Shown here in pieces: positions 46,901 through 58,170 of a stretch of 64,000 bases of DNA (its first letter is position 1; each line of letters starts with the position of its first letter). This DNA comes from Terebella lapidaria (taxonomy: Eukaryota > Annelida > Polychaeta > Terebellida > Terebellidae), in contig OX424568.1 of the NCBI GenBank assembly GCA_949152475.1, forward strand, positions 27,751,667-27,815,666, written 5' to 3'. The translations under genes and the position numbers were made by a program. The notes under the pieces are model-generated. The model saw only the letters and a program-made list of their open reading frames with translations. It did not search any database and was not told the DNA's origin.

Positions 46901-47102
46901 ACACTGCAGAACGAATGGTCTAATGCCATGTCACATGTGACAGTAACGACCATGCTCCAAAATAACCTTGACCCTTCAGGCAAGCTCTCAAGGCACCATT
47001 GGACATGTGATACATGCATCATGAAAGCACATTACAATGAAGAAAAACTTTTTGAAAATGTTCAATGTTACCCTGCTGTTCAATGTTACCCGTTTTACGG
47101 TA

Positions 47103-47532
47103 CCACAACAGCGCTGAGAGGGAGACCATCAAGGGATCCTCATCATCCCTCATTGGGCCGCTCTTGCCCCCTCTGTAACAATCGCCGTGGATTGCACCCT
47201 GCTCTTCCTGAACATTCTCATATTTGCGGGGGGTGTACTACCAGAAGGACCAGATGCGTGTTGAGATGAAATTACGTCAGCATGAGCTTAAAGAGAAACA
47301 AAAAGTTCTGGCCCAGGAGAACGAACAAAACTACAAAAGTAGCACGCCTATAGCAACGCTCCCAAAGCACCCAATCCCCGCTATGCCCCATCCACCACAT
47401 GGGCAAGAAGGCGGCCCATCGCACCTGCTCAATAGATCCGCCTCTATGGGCTCCATGTCAGAGATGGAGATACACGGCAACCACCGTGATAGTGATATAG
47501 ATCACCATGACAACCCTTCCACTGTGGTCTAG
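47103..47532 (+). pseudogene. Neuroligin-like transmembrane and cytoplasmic tail exon
   Basis: Resumes the exon split at 39407. One frame gives PHWAALAPSVTIAVDCTLLF, then LNILIFAG, a classic neuroligin transmembrane helix. The next frame gives GVYYQKDQMRVEMKLRQHEL, then KEKQK...ENEQNYKSS, and runs to a final NPSTVV and TAG. A run of six G at about 47227-47232, where five would keep the frame, separates the two. An in-frame TGA also lies near 47115. The tail is about 100 residues. The STVV end fits a class I PDZ ligand (S/T-X-V), as in neuroligins that bind PSD-95-type scaffolds. Apart from the G run, the tail frame is clean, so a sequencing error at the homopolymer should be excluded. Confidence 0.8.
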
Positions 47533-48110
47533 GGAATATCTTGTAAATAGTATGTGTCTTTTGGCAACTCAAACATGCGATATGAGAAAGGTTGTATGTG
47601 TTTACAAATCAAGTGTGAATTGGAGTTACATAATGATTATAATTTATGAAATAGGCATTTATGACCTAGATATGTGCGTATAACTAACTAGGGAATTGGT
47701 AATTTGGCTATCGAATGCAATAATAAAACATTGAGCATTATATAGTATACCAGTTGAAATTACAGAGATGCATTTAGCTATATCACGTGATACCGTGAAG
47801 CTTGGTCATGGATCTCGTACAGAAAGGCTGTTATCAAGTGCCACCTTTTGAAACTGACAGCATAAGTAATCTCATGATGCCAGGTATCGTCTCATAGTTC
47901 ATAATTATGGTAGAGACGTATATGTAAATGTATTGTGTGTCCTATTTTTGCACGACTGCCACTGGAGTATTTTGGAATACTTGTTCAAACTGACAGCTCG
48001 ACTGATGTTATATCATATTCTTCCATGTATACAACATGTGTAGTCAACAAAATTTTCAATGGCGATGTTTCACTTTTACTACCTGTTTAATTTCCAATCA
48101 GAGTTCATCA
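47533..48110 (+). other. Probable 3' UTR of the neuroligin-like gene, then non-coding
   Basis: After the TAG at 47530-47532 the sequence is AT-rich, with an AATAAA at 47722-47727 that could be the polyadenylation signal. No other gene features are seen. Confidence 0.45.
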
Positions 48111-48189
48111 CAAGGTATTTTGTGTTTGCAAGAAGACACTATCACTCTCGCTCACAACCCTCACTACACAGTTTCTAAAGAGCAGTGTT

Positions 48190-48470
48190 AGAATCAATCG
48201 ATTACCACCAATATAGCCAAATTTTGATGATTCCAATAACAAACGTAAAATACATTTTGAATAGACACAAAGCCCGACCAAACAGTTTATCCAAAGACAC
48301 ACTGGCGTCATCAGGGGCAGTGCTAAATGTAGTTGTTTCTACTGTACACCTGATGAAGGCCCAACAACCTATGAAAATACTTTAGAAATCCGAAAACAAA
48401 CCCTATGGAATAGATATATGACAAGTACATAAGTACCTAATCACAAACCAAAAGGCTACTGAGGCAGTGT
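48190..48470 (-). repeat. Dispersed ~320 bp repeat, reverse copy
   Basis: This is the reverse-orientation copy of the repeat at 2703-3023, with ACCAATATAGCCAAATTTTG at one end and TAATCACAAACCAAAAGGCTAC at the other. It lacks about 30 bp in its middle. It lies a few hundred bases after the neuroligin tail exon. Confidence 0.6.
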
Positions 48471-50159
48471 TTCAGCGGCAGTATTTCAGCGGCAGTTTGT
48501 TTTAACATTTAGCCATCAGATTCCCTCACTGACAGCCTGACAACACTGACAGGGTCTCATTAGGCTTGTCCACATGAGAAATTGCATAGGAACAAGTCGA
48601 TCCATTATTTTCGTTATTCTCTATGAACCAGGCTCCCTCTGGTATTCGAACTCTGCTGAAAGCATCGATTAGAGAAGATGGAAACCTGCTTGTACTCAAT
48701 TTCTGTCCACGTGAATAGGACCATATTGGCTTTTATCAAATTTTATTTTTCATTATACCACAATGAAACTAAACACGATCACGTGTCAGCTGATAAATAT
48801 GATTGGACTTGCAATCAGAATGGTTTTGATCCGAACATTTTCAAATGCTGCTTTTCTAAAATATATTTTTATTCAAAGCTGCTGTATATTTTACCCCAGT
48901 CTAGGATGAACTACATCTGCTTCAATCCGGCGCTGAAAAACCAGCACCCATTTAACCCTAGGTGGAGAAAGAGCACACATGGTGTCAATATGGTGCTCAA
49001 GACATTCTGCCAACATTTTGTGATGGCAGTTGTAGGCTGCCAAGATATCCAAAATTAACAATATTTAGTTCATTTTATCAGTACGACGTTTTGCAGGTAC
49101 AAAACTGTCACCATTGATTATTCTCATCACATTCATACAATAATGCTCTTGAAACCGGCAGCAGCATCTTACTACTGTTCAATGCTCATGGCCCTGTCAT
49201 ACATCCACATTTAGAGTCAGACGAGGCACCGCCAGTCAAAATGAAGACGAGTTGTCATCAGGAAATCAGGAACTGGACTATGCCGGCTAAACCAGGTACT
49301 GATTTATGTCACTGACGTCAGTGGAGGATTCTTTTCTCTCACTTTATGTAGCTTATATGATTCCAGTTTGAATCGTACTACTCCTTTACTTTTCAATTAT
49401 TCCAGCACTTTCTATACTAAATATGAAACATAATATTCAACATGTATAATTTCGAAAAATGCTGTTATCCTCAACCTATCATCGTTGTTCACACGAGCAC
49501 AAAGAATACACGGATAGCCTGTGATGAGCTACCTCAATTTAGTGTCAGCAATATGTTCATAGCGCCGTATCACATGAATACATTTTAATCTGTTGAGAAC
49601 AACCAAGAAAGCACACTGTATGAGTTTGTGCTACAGTGGTTGTACTGTGAATTTGAGAAGTGGGCACAAAGGGTATGTCATACATACATTCATAGGTGCC
49701 TCGGACAACGGATTTGTAATCATGGAGGTGTGATGAAGATTCTGCTATCATAACGTTTTTTCTTCTGGATCGTTGCACGAAAAGTATTCTATCTGAACGA
49801 AAATTGTAATCCAACAACACCATATATGTTTCCATTATTTTGTGCTGTTCACCCTTCTTGGTTTTATTGTAGCTATTTTTATAACAACAACAAAATAGTA
49901 TGTGAGTGTATGGCAAAACATGCCATACCCACTACATGTATTTTGATTAGAAGCAGGTTTTTTACTCGGTTCATTTTAACATTCATTCAACAGTCGCCTC
50001 TGCTGGCTGCTAAAGTCTTCAATCAGAGCCGAAGAATTGTGTTTGCTCTGTTCCTGTCCACCTATATGCACCATGTTATGCTTCGTTGAATTATACTCTA
50101 TGAGCATAATGTCCAGTATATTGCAATCATATTGTGAAAAAACCAGTAATAATAAAAAT
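48471..50159. other. Non-coding stretch
   Basis: A 126-residue open frame at 48678-49058 has no recognisable domain, unusual composition for a gene (many Phe, Tyr, Asn, Lys) and no splice context, so I do not call it. The minus-strand frame at 49557-49916 is similar. Nothing else is apparent. Confidence 0.45.
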
Positions 50160-52200
50160 ATTCTTGCAAAAATTCCTGTGATTGTAATGGGACCTGTCAA
50201 AACACCACCCTTCATCCAATACAGATAAGTGCTGCTTACACTGTACTCGAGATTGTGTCAGTGGATCACCTCCTGACACCATCGCAGCAGGCTGATAGTG
50301 CTCATGGTACTGCTCTTGATCAGGATACACAAATGTCAGTCCTTCCGGTCACATTACATATCTGTATTACTTTGACTTAATTCTGGTCATGATATGCGTA
50401 TTTTCCCATAAGAACAACGTCACATCTATGAAAATTTGTTGGAGCTGAGTAAAATTTTCAAATATATTAAAGTATCGAAGCCAGACTTTATCAAAATCGA
50501 ACTATTATGTAATGAATTATATTTTAAGGATATAGTTCACAATTCAACTTGAATTGGAATTGCGTATAAAACATGTGAACAAGAGCCGTTCTCAAAGTTC
50601 AATATCTTTTATTTGAGTAGTATATGATCATGGGCATAGGGCAAACGTATCGTACCAGTGTCTACAAACTTTCGATTCCGATTGATATATATCTTGTCAA
50701 ACTACACCATGTTGTTTTATACCTCCGTTATACTTGATCATTGGCCTTAATTTAGTTCCATAGAATGCACGTATATATCAAGTATAAATATGTCACAAAT
50801 AAATCATGAATTGAATACAGATAATGTACTTTTTAACACACGGACGCTGAGATCTTGTTTTAGAAAACATCCCCTATAAAGTCCAGTCTCGTCACGTGAC
50901 AGTGATGCGCCATCTATCTACTCCTGACTGATTACATGTCTTACTGCTCTGAATCACTAGCGAATTTGTCTTCATTTGGTTGAAATACCATCATTGAAGA
51001 AGTCCAGACAACTTCTTGTACATATTGCATTGGAGTGGAATAATATCACAATTTAATTTTTTCTGATTAATTGCTACTCGCCCGTAGCTTGAAAGCACAC
51101 AATTATTCAACTTTCATAGGGGCGAAATCATTACATCTTGTGTTTGCATATTATTATTTTCATTCACTATATTTTATATAACACTCTTTTTCAAAGTACT
51201 TAACAACATAAGTACATATTATAAGAATATAAGGTTAGAGAAGAAGAACAGAGTTGTAGAAGAACACGTTCAGTTAAACTAAATTGTGTAAAATGACCTC
51301 CCAATTGTCTCTTGAATGTGTTGATGTTTGGTAGCTTCCGAATATGCCGGGGAACTGCATTCCAGATGGTGGGTGCTGCGTAGTTAAAGCTTCCTTTGTT
51401 GACATTCTTCAGTGCCACGGAATTTATTCCATTTCACAAAGTACAATTTCACAAAACGTATTGGTACCTTCAAATGTAATATATACAATAATATATGGGG
51501 ATGAAGGACAGCGTTTTCAAAGTCATTGGAAACAGTAGTAACACTTTTCATATATATATTTAAATGGCCACCCAACCCTCACGCCTCACACCAAAGATTC
51601 TGTATGATTCGTTTCGGGTAATGGAGTACCAATGTATATTTTAAAAGCTCATAATTGTTTGCTCATGTTTATTGAATTCCGGTAATTGCCTTCGTTCAAG
51701 AAAACAACAACAAACACTTGACTGGTTGACTAGTGCATCAACATGTTGCGTAACTGTGTCAATAATATAGTGCACACATATTGTCAGGTCTGTATATTCA
51801 CGTTCATTTCAATGTGTAAACTATAATATAGATAATATCCATTTCTAACCTATTTAAATCATACATATAGTAGAATATATGTAATCGATATTGAACATTC
51901 GGTTGGTTTCACCCCGTACATAGTTACTATCACTTTAGAATCCAATATCCTGGACGATCCCCCGAGGACTGGCTACCAAGAGCAAGAATGGGACATGCCA
52001 TCAATCACTAGAACTTACGGTATGCATTCCTGATGGGTGATCATGAATATTCATGAACATTCACTATTCACCGTACGATCAGAATCAACACAGCAGCAAC
52101 ATGCCGCTTAGCTTTTATTCGGATAATGGTGTATCTTTTATCAATTGCACTACACAATTTTCTTATCTTATATTTTTCAAATTACAATCTGGTGGCAACA
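50160..52200. repeat. Downstream duplication block, copy 2
   Basis: Matches 8330-8670 and 11800-13710, without the TAGG...CTA element or the fold-back MITE, so it supplies the empty sites for both. It contains the LINE tail at 51230-51420. Confidence 0.75.
51230..51420 (-). repeat. LINE reverse-transcriptase ORF 3' tail, copy 2
   Basis: Minus strand reads VALKNVNKGSFNYAAPTIWN, then AVPRHIRKLPNINTFKRQL. It is the paralogue of 12640-12800 and shows the same truncation, so the two copies stem from the segmental duplication. The frame stays open further downstream than in copy 1, but this is after the conserved motif. Confidence 0.6.
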
Positions 52201-53610
52201 ACGTACTGAAAACGACGATCAATAACCGAAGTAAAGAACAGTTTCACAACTCAGAGTCGTTTTTAATTAGCGTAAAGACATGCTTTCATATATCTTGATC
52301 GACTGACATAGTGTCTCTAGTAAGTGCCCTGGAAACTCTTGCTGCTATTTCATTCGGTCTTCTATATTGACCCAGACGTCTGATAGGGAATACTAACATT
52401 TAATTTCTAACTCACTGAGTGAAGGTCTCTACGTCCTCAACATTCCGAGATAAACGTAAAAATGAAACATTGAATTTTGAACCTCCAATGCATTGCTCTG
52501 CAAAAAGCCGACGGTGAGCTCATTAGTAGTCCCGTACTGGGAATGAGGATAGTTCCGCGTTGGCTCATGAAAACTACTTGACATTTCAATTAGCAACACT
52601 TGTTACAAAAACAAAACTGAAACGAGTTTGATTTTGAAGACAACGTTTTGTAGTCAGTTGTTATGAAGAAATGTCGTGTCGAGACACACGGTGATATTAA
52701 AAATTACCATCGGGTACTTGTATTAGATAGATTGATGTGCTTCAATGCTTGATATTCTAATGACTAGTTCACATATTCGGTTCCGTTATATATAACATAA
52801 AACAGATTGTGTTACATCATTAGATGTGAAAAGGGGAAAAAAACTTGTACGCACATTAATCACAATATTTTACAACTTTGTGAGCAGGCAGAAACTACAA
52901 AACGTAAGCAAAACACAAAAGTATGGGCAGTCACCCGATGGAAAGTACGAGATGAAAAAAGTCCAGCTCATGACCGATGATCTAGTAAAATGGAGGTATA
53001 AAACAACAGAACTCTGGTCACTAGCAATAACACCCGAGACTAAGTGAAAACCTAATAGGCTGCCATAAATGATTAGAGACCTTGACAAGTATCTTTTAAC
53101 AACGTTACACGGTATATTCCCAAGCGCGTAAAATCGGACTGATGAATGACGGCCATATAAATGACCATATTTCTTCGTGGATAAATTGAGTAGTAGCAGA
53201 AAACCATAAGAGAGTTCCATGGGTTTCTGGTAGTAGCTAGTTCCAAAATTGTTCGAAACTACTTTCAAATTTTCTCATTATTTTGCATGCTCTAATCTTA
53301 TCTAACGTCAAACGTTATTTTTCTGTCAGTAGTTGGGGAGATACTATTTGATGCTATTTGATGGTGGAAAATTATGTTGCTTATACATGTTGCCAGGAAA
53401 TATGCCATAAATGCCTGTCCAGTTCTAGCCGGAAGTTCACGGTCGTGATTGAATCAATAAAAGAACATATAATAACAATTTCGGATGTCTTTTTAAATAC
53501 AGACAGTCATGTATGAACGATAAACACAGTTACAGCTATAGAGTATGGCAAGCTATAGAATCTCAGATTAATTGGATTTAATCATTATTTGGAATATAAT
53601 AATCACTGGT
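52201..53610. other. Non-coding stretch
   Basis: No gene or repeat structure is recognised. The minus-strand 132-residue open frame at 52870-53268 has no family motif and is not called. Confidence 0.4.
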
Positions 53611-53615
53611 ATGTT

Positions 53616-54749
53616 CAGGGGCGGGTTTAGGGGAGGGGGGGCCAATGGGGCCTTGCACACCACTGCATATCCCTTCAGCTTCTGGGGCCCTCAAGCGGGT
53701 CCCAGACCCTCGGTTCTCGCTTCACGACATTTCATATCTTGGCCTTCCCTCAGAACCCTGGATTCACCCAAGATCAGGTATTCATAAACGCTCCAAGGCC
53801 ATGGATATTGGACCAAGGAGAGCCCTAGAACACATCATTTGGGATGCATAAATCTTCGGCATCTGGCCGGTCGACACGGGCTTGCTTCACCTGGCTTAGT
53901 AACATTTCATAGATGGACCTTCCCTCAAACGCCAGATCTGCTCCGAATTAGTCATGCAAAAAACTCTTAGGGGAATGGACCAAAGGAAACCGATGAAAAA
54001 CACCACTGGGCATGCATATCCTTTCAGCTTCCGGGGCCCTTAACCGGGCCTCAGACCCTTGACCTTCGCCAACTCGCTTCACAACATTTCATATCTTGGC
54101 CCTCCTTCAGAACCCTCGATCCACCCCAGATCAGGCATTCATAAACTCTACAAGGCCATGAAATTGGTTCAAGGAGAACCCTAGAACACACCATTGGGGA
54201 TGCATAAACCTTCAGCGTCTGGGACCCTTAAGCGGGCCCCAGACCCCCCGCCCACATGGGCTTGCTTACAAACGGGCCTCAGACCCTCGGTCTATGCCAA
54301 CTTGCTTCGTAACATTTCATATCTTGGCCCTCCTTCAGAACCCTCGATCCACCCTAAATCGGGCATTCATAAACTCTCCAAGGCCATGAAGTTGGTCCAA
54401 GGAGAGCCCTAGAACACACCATTGGGGATGCATAAACCTTCAGCGTCTGGGGCCCTTAGGCGGGCCCCAGACCCCCGCCCGACATGGACTCGCCTCGCAC
54501 ACGTGCCTCAGACCCTCGGCCTACGCCAACTTGCTTTGCAACATTTCATATCTTGTCCCTCCTTCAGAACCCTCGATCCACCCCAGATCAGGCATTCATA
54601 AACTCTACAAGGTCATAAAATTGGTCCAAGGAGAGCCCTAGAACACACCATTGGGGTGCATAAACCTTCAGCGTCGCTTCGCTCGCCGCCCTGTCGATCA
54701 AATGTTTTTCGCCCCCCCCCCCCTTCCCAAAATCCTTTACCCGCCCCTG
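53616..54749. mobile_element. hAT-like non-autonomous element made of tandem repeats
   Basis: Ends CAGGGGCGGGTTTAGG and (reverse complement of the right end) CAGGGGCGGGTAAAGG. ATGTT flanks both sides (53611-53615 and 54750-54754). A related undisrupted sequence at about 57315-57345 supports the insertion point. The inside is about five diverged units of roughly 150-250 bp sharing CAACATTTCATATCTTGGCC, GATCCACC, GGCATTCATAAACTCT and AAGGAGAGCCCTAGAACACA. A C run near 54711-54723 precedes the right end. CAGGG termini are typical of hAT. A 5 bp rather than 8 bp duplication is less usual, so the superfamily is tentative. No transposase. Confidence 0.7.
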
Positions 54750-54754
54750 ATGTT

Positions 54755-55843
54755 TGCGAGGGCAATCGACGGACTACAAGTTCTGATTGTTCGGTATTGT
54801 AAAGATCTGCAGTAGAATGTGATGTGATATGTTTCGAAAAAAAACTTTGCCCTACCCTCCAACACCGAGGGTTTGTTTCGGAGGTACAAGTCATGATGTG
54901 TAGGTGACTAGAAGTGGCGGAGCTAAAATAATCACTGGTGCAAACTCATACATACTCCCAGTCGTCGTGTATCACGCAATGTGGTCATGAGGATGCACTT
55001 ACATACGAGAAACACTAACACAACCTAAAACGTAAATTAGCAGGAACAGTACGCATAGTTTTGGTGCAGTTCCAGCACAATACAAAAAGTGATGCTCTAT
55101 TTGTCTTTCGCACACTTGGTATGAAAGATTGCAGGCTTTACTGAAAATTATTGTATCAGATCTTCCGATTCCACCAGACGTTCAGAAATTACAACTGTAT
55201 TTTACACATTTGTCCACCTTTGGTAACACCAGTGTGGCTTTTGATATGAAAGGTCGGCTTTGGTTTTACTCCAAAGGTATTTCATTCTACCTTCCATATC
55301 GACAGAAAACATGCCAGTCAAAGATGAGTTTAAAAGGGACGTCGAACACATTTAAATCAGATTTACATTTTTCAGAAAAAAAACATTAATTGATTCTTAA
55401 AGTCGGGAACTACGTAATTTAAAACCAATAGTTGGAAACATTCCATGTTTTGAAGCACGACATATTGGTGGTGAACTATTTTTTAGCATATTTTACAGAT
55501 CTGAATAGGTAAACATTGACTGTGTCTGAGACATGTCAACTCGCACACAAAAGCGTGTCCTGACATTTCAATGACTGACTCGTTAGATATGGAGCACGCG
55601 ACAGGAAGTCATTATTCGATAGTAGTGTAAGTTATTCAATGGCAATGATTTGTCAACACAAAGTCATAAAAAAAATAATGATACTAAGTTTTCCACATAG
55701 GGAAGATAATATAACAAAAATAATAAACAAATTAAACTTTAACATATTTCAATATTGCCCAGCAAGAGTTCGAAAATAAATACGCATTTGTCGACAATAA
55801 AACAAACATTAAAGAAAACGTACGGACCGCTCGGGGAATTGTA
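54755..55843. other. Non-coding low-copy repeat region
   Basis: 54770-55080 resembles 57340-57460 and 61980-62190 (shared CTAAAATAATCACTGGTGCA and TTTTGGTGCAGTT). The rest shows no gene. The 86-residue frame at 55129-55389 has no domain. Confidence 0.45.
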
Positions 55844-55879
55844 TCACCAGGAAATACCATATATTATCAAGGTAGAGTC

Positions 55880-56030
55880 TAGTTCAATGTAAGTTTCAAT
55901 CAAACAGTACAACTGAATTTTAATGATGCCAATAATAAATGCAAAATACAACATTTTGGAATAGCTACAAAGCCCGACCAAATAGTTTATGCAAGGTGTC
56001 ATCAGGAGCAGACAGTGTGTAAAATGTAGT
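55880..56030 (-). repeat. Dispersed ~320 bp repeat, partial reverse copy
   Basis: Only the part with ACAAAGCCCGACCAAATAGT and ATGATGCCAATAA is recognisable. It is more diverged than the copies at 2703, 11040 and 48190. Confidence 0.5.
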
Positions 56031-56787
56031 TGTTCCAAAGCTGAAAAAGGATGAACGTGCAAGAGCGTACAGAATTGCTTGAGGAATGATTGACAAAGTT
56101 ATTAATGACCTTTTTTAATAGAGGAGATACACTCTCTGCAGCTGCACGCAGTAAAAGCCACAGCATAGTGTTCCAACAAATCCCTGGAAAAAGAAGACAG
56201 AGCGGCAGTGATCAAGACCTTCCTGGAAAAATACCTTTGAGATAGGAGACGGAAACATGTAAAAGATATCTCTCATATCTCTCAAGCACACAAGATGGAG
56301 AGAAATTGTCCTAAACGTCGGTCCATCATTGCCTGATTCGAGAGGGGTAGTATATACATAGCGTTGCAATACACAAATCATCGACATTTCAGCATTTCAG
56401 CTCCCCTGTAGGCGGATATCATGGATGTACATTTGCATGATTGTGATTTTTATATATCCCAGAGATCACAGAGCGTTATTGATGTGTTGAAATGTGCGAT
56501 ATTCATCCGACTCGATATATGCACTCAGTGTGAGCCTCCCATAAACTGGTAGGTGAGATGTTTGAGGCGGTGAAAGATTAATTGTCTGGACCGACAAATC
56601 ACTCATATCATAACATGGATCATTCAAAGAGGTAGTTGAGAATCCACCAAATTTGTTCAATGGATATGTGTGTGTTACTTCAATAAAACTAACGACAATG
56701 TTACGACATCGGAATGAGACAAATAAGCTGAAGTAGAATTTGAACAGGTTGATACAGTGCAAGCTTTAAGCAAGCTTTTTTTTTATA
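56031..56787. other. Non-coding stretch
   Basis: No gene is seen. Open frames of 90-98 residues on the minus strand (56115-56387, 56466-56762) have no recognisable motif. Confidence 0.4.
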
Positions 56788-57102
56788 TCCAGCCATGATA
56801 GCTCAATTGGTTAAGGCGTCAGGGTTGAGTGCGGGAGGTACCGGGTTCAATCCTTGGCGCCGGCGCTGAAAGACTTTCATTGGGGGATCTGTTTCACCCA
56901 TCAGTAAAATGGGTACCTGGCTATAGACAGAGATGGCAATGTGTATGAATACTGTATGTGCACCAGAGATGTTTGCCTAAGTTACAGCTGTATGCCTCCC
57001 GGGAGGTTGAAAATGTGTCGGAATGAACAGGTCTGCCAGGGGTAATAATTGTAAAGCGCTTTGAGCATGTTGTACATGGAAAAGCGCTGTATATAAAAAA
57101 AG
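56788..57102 (+). repeat. tRNA-derived SINE
   Basis: The head contains an A box within TAGCTCAATTGGTTAAGG and a B box GGGTTCAATCC, with spacing like a tRNA gene. The body carries CATCAGTAAAATGGGTACCTGG and the tail ends TAAAGCGCTTTGAGCA...AAAGCGCTGTATATAAAAAAA, a tail type seen in many animal SINEs. The two flanks are inverted copies of AAGCAAGCTTTTTTT (56768 and 57110). A second CCATGATAGCT just after the 3' end (57115) may start another degraded copy. The tRNA-like head is part of the SINE, not a functional tRNA gene. Confidence 0.8.
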
Positions 57103-57259
57103 CTTGCTTGCAGTGCCATGATAGCTGCATTTTATTAGGATAACACTCAATGTAGACATCAAGAGATGCTTATCTCATGCAGTGTGCGGGGTTCACTCGT
57201 GAATAAAAAAAACCCAGATATTAGTTCTGCTAAATTGGCCACATAAATTTGTACCAAAT

Positions 57260-58170
57260 TGACGAATAACAGCCATGGAATTCGGGTTAATTGCATTTAC
57301 TCACCATTTGGAATACTGTAATTGCTGGTGTGTTTGTAATCGAAGGACTTAAACCTTTGAGATATGGTCAGTCTTGTGGAGATATACAGTCAAGATGTTC
57401 TGTGGTATCTTTTGAAAGCAAATTTTGCCCTACACTCTCCGACATTGGGTACCACATAAACGACTTTCACCTTTTCGTTAACACATATCGTATTTTCAAG
57501 ACTGAACGGTTCATGTTGCAGCAAAAAAGGTTTCGTTGTCACAACGAAAAGCGTTTTTTGACAGAGCTAGAAGGTTCAAGATGGAAGAAAAGTATTAGTG
57601 ACAAGAACAAAGAACGACTACAAAATTTTTATTACAACAAAAATGTTTTTTTTGGTCATTGCTAGAGTTTTGCATCACCAAAATATTTGTGTGTGCTCGG
57701 TTCTCGTAGCTGATCCAGTTAAACTGTCTTCTTCATAATTAGTCGATCGAACTTTCCAATACGATTTGCTCAAGTTCAGCAAAGTACTGCAACGCTCAAA
57801 CCTTCACACTCTCGAAACGTGATTACAACTGAACATCAGACGTATCGTTAAAATTTAAACATAATTCGTATGACTTAGATGAAATGTCCACCAATATTCA
57901 GTAAAAATTACCCATGATTAGCCCAAGGGGGAAATTGCAAGTGTCTTCCCAGACTCTAATAAACATCTGGTGACAACATTGATTGGAATAACTATATAAA
58001 CGCCTGCACTGTTTCTTTGATGTATTTCTTATTGTCGACAAATGTGTGCCTATTTTTGACCGCTCATTGAATAATAATGAAATATTCAGGTCTAACTTGT
58101 TAATGATGACACAGCTTCCCCTAATAAAGAACTTTGTATCATCATTTCATTTAATGCTGTGCTATTGAAT
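57260..58170. repeat. Low-copy duplicated block, copy 1
   Basis: Similar to 59820-61110 (shared ACAAATGTGTGCCT, ATAAAGAACTTTGTATCAT and ATTAGCCCAAGGGGGAAATTG) and in part to 53570-53615 plus 54755-54900 and to 61690-62190. The plus-strand 124-residue frame at 57291-57665 is not conserved in the others, so it is not called a gene. Confidence 0.55.

Larger units (their letters stand above)
39408..47100 (-). mobile_element. Pogo-like DNA transposon with a transposase-OTU gene, inserted in a neuroligin exon
   Basis: The 7693 bp element starts CCGTAAAACGGGGTAACATT and ends with the reverse complement of CCGTAAAACGGGTAACATTG (one G fewer). TA lies on both sides (39406-39407 and 47101-47102). Near both ends the 14-mer GTTCAA(T/A)GTTACCC and its complement recur about ten times (for example 39587, 39609, 39639, 46632, 46662, 47060, 47078), likely transposase sites. 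A minus-strand gene (about 43580-45951) encodes an HTH, a DDD catalytic core and an OTU-like domain. A 1633 bp tandem duplication (39701-42966) carries two further candidate exons. TA duplication, DDD triad and HTH_psq-like start place it with pogo/Tigger in the Tc1/mariner superfamily. The gene has about five breaks, so this copy is inactive, yet its termini are nearly identical. Confidence 0.9.

Noticed and set aside
48678-49058. 126-residue open frame after the neuroligin tail
   Set aside because: No recognisable domain, no splice or start context, composition typical of AT-rich non-coding DNA.
56795-56870. Functional tRNA gene
   Set aside because: A and B boxes are present, but the cloverleaf pairs poorly and the sequence continues into a SINE body and tail.
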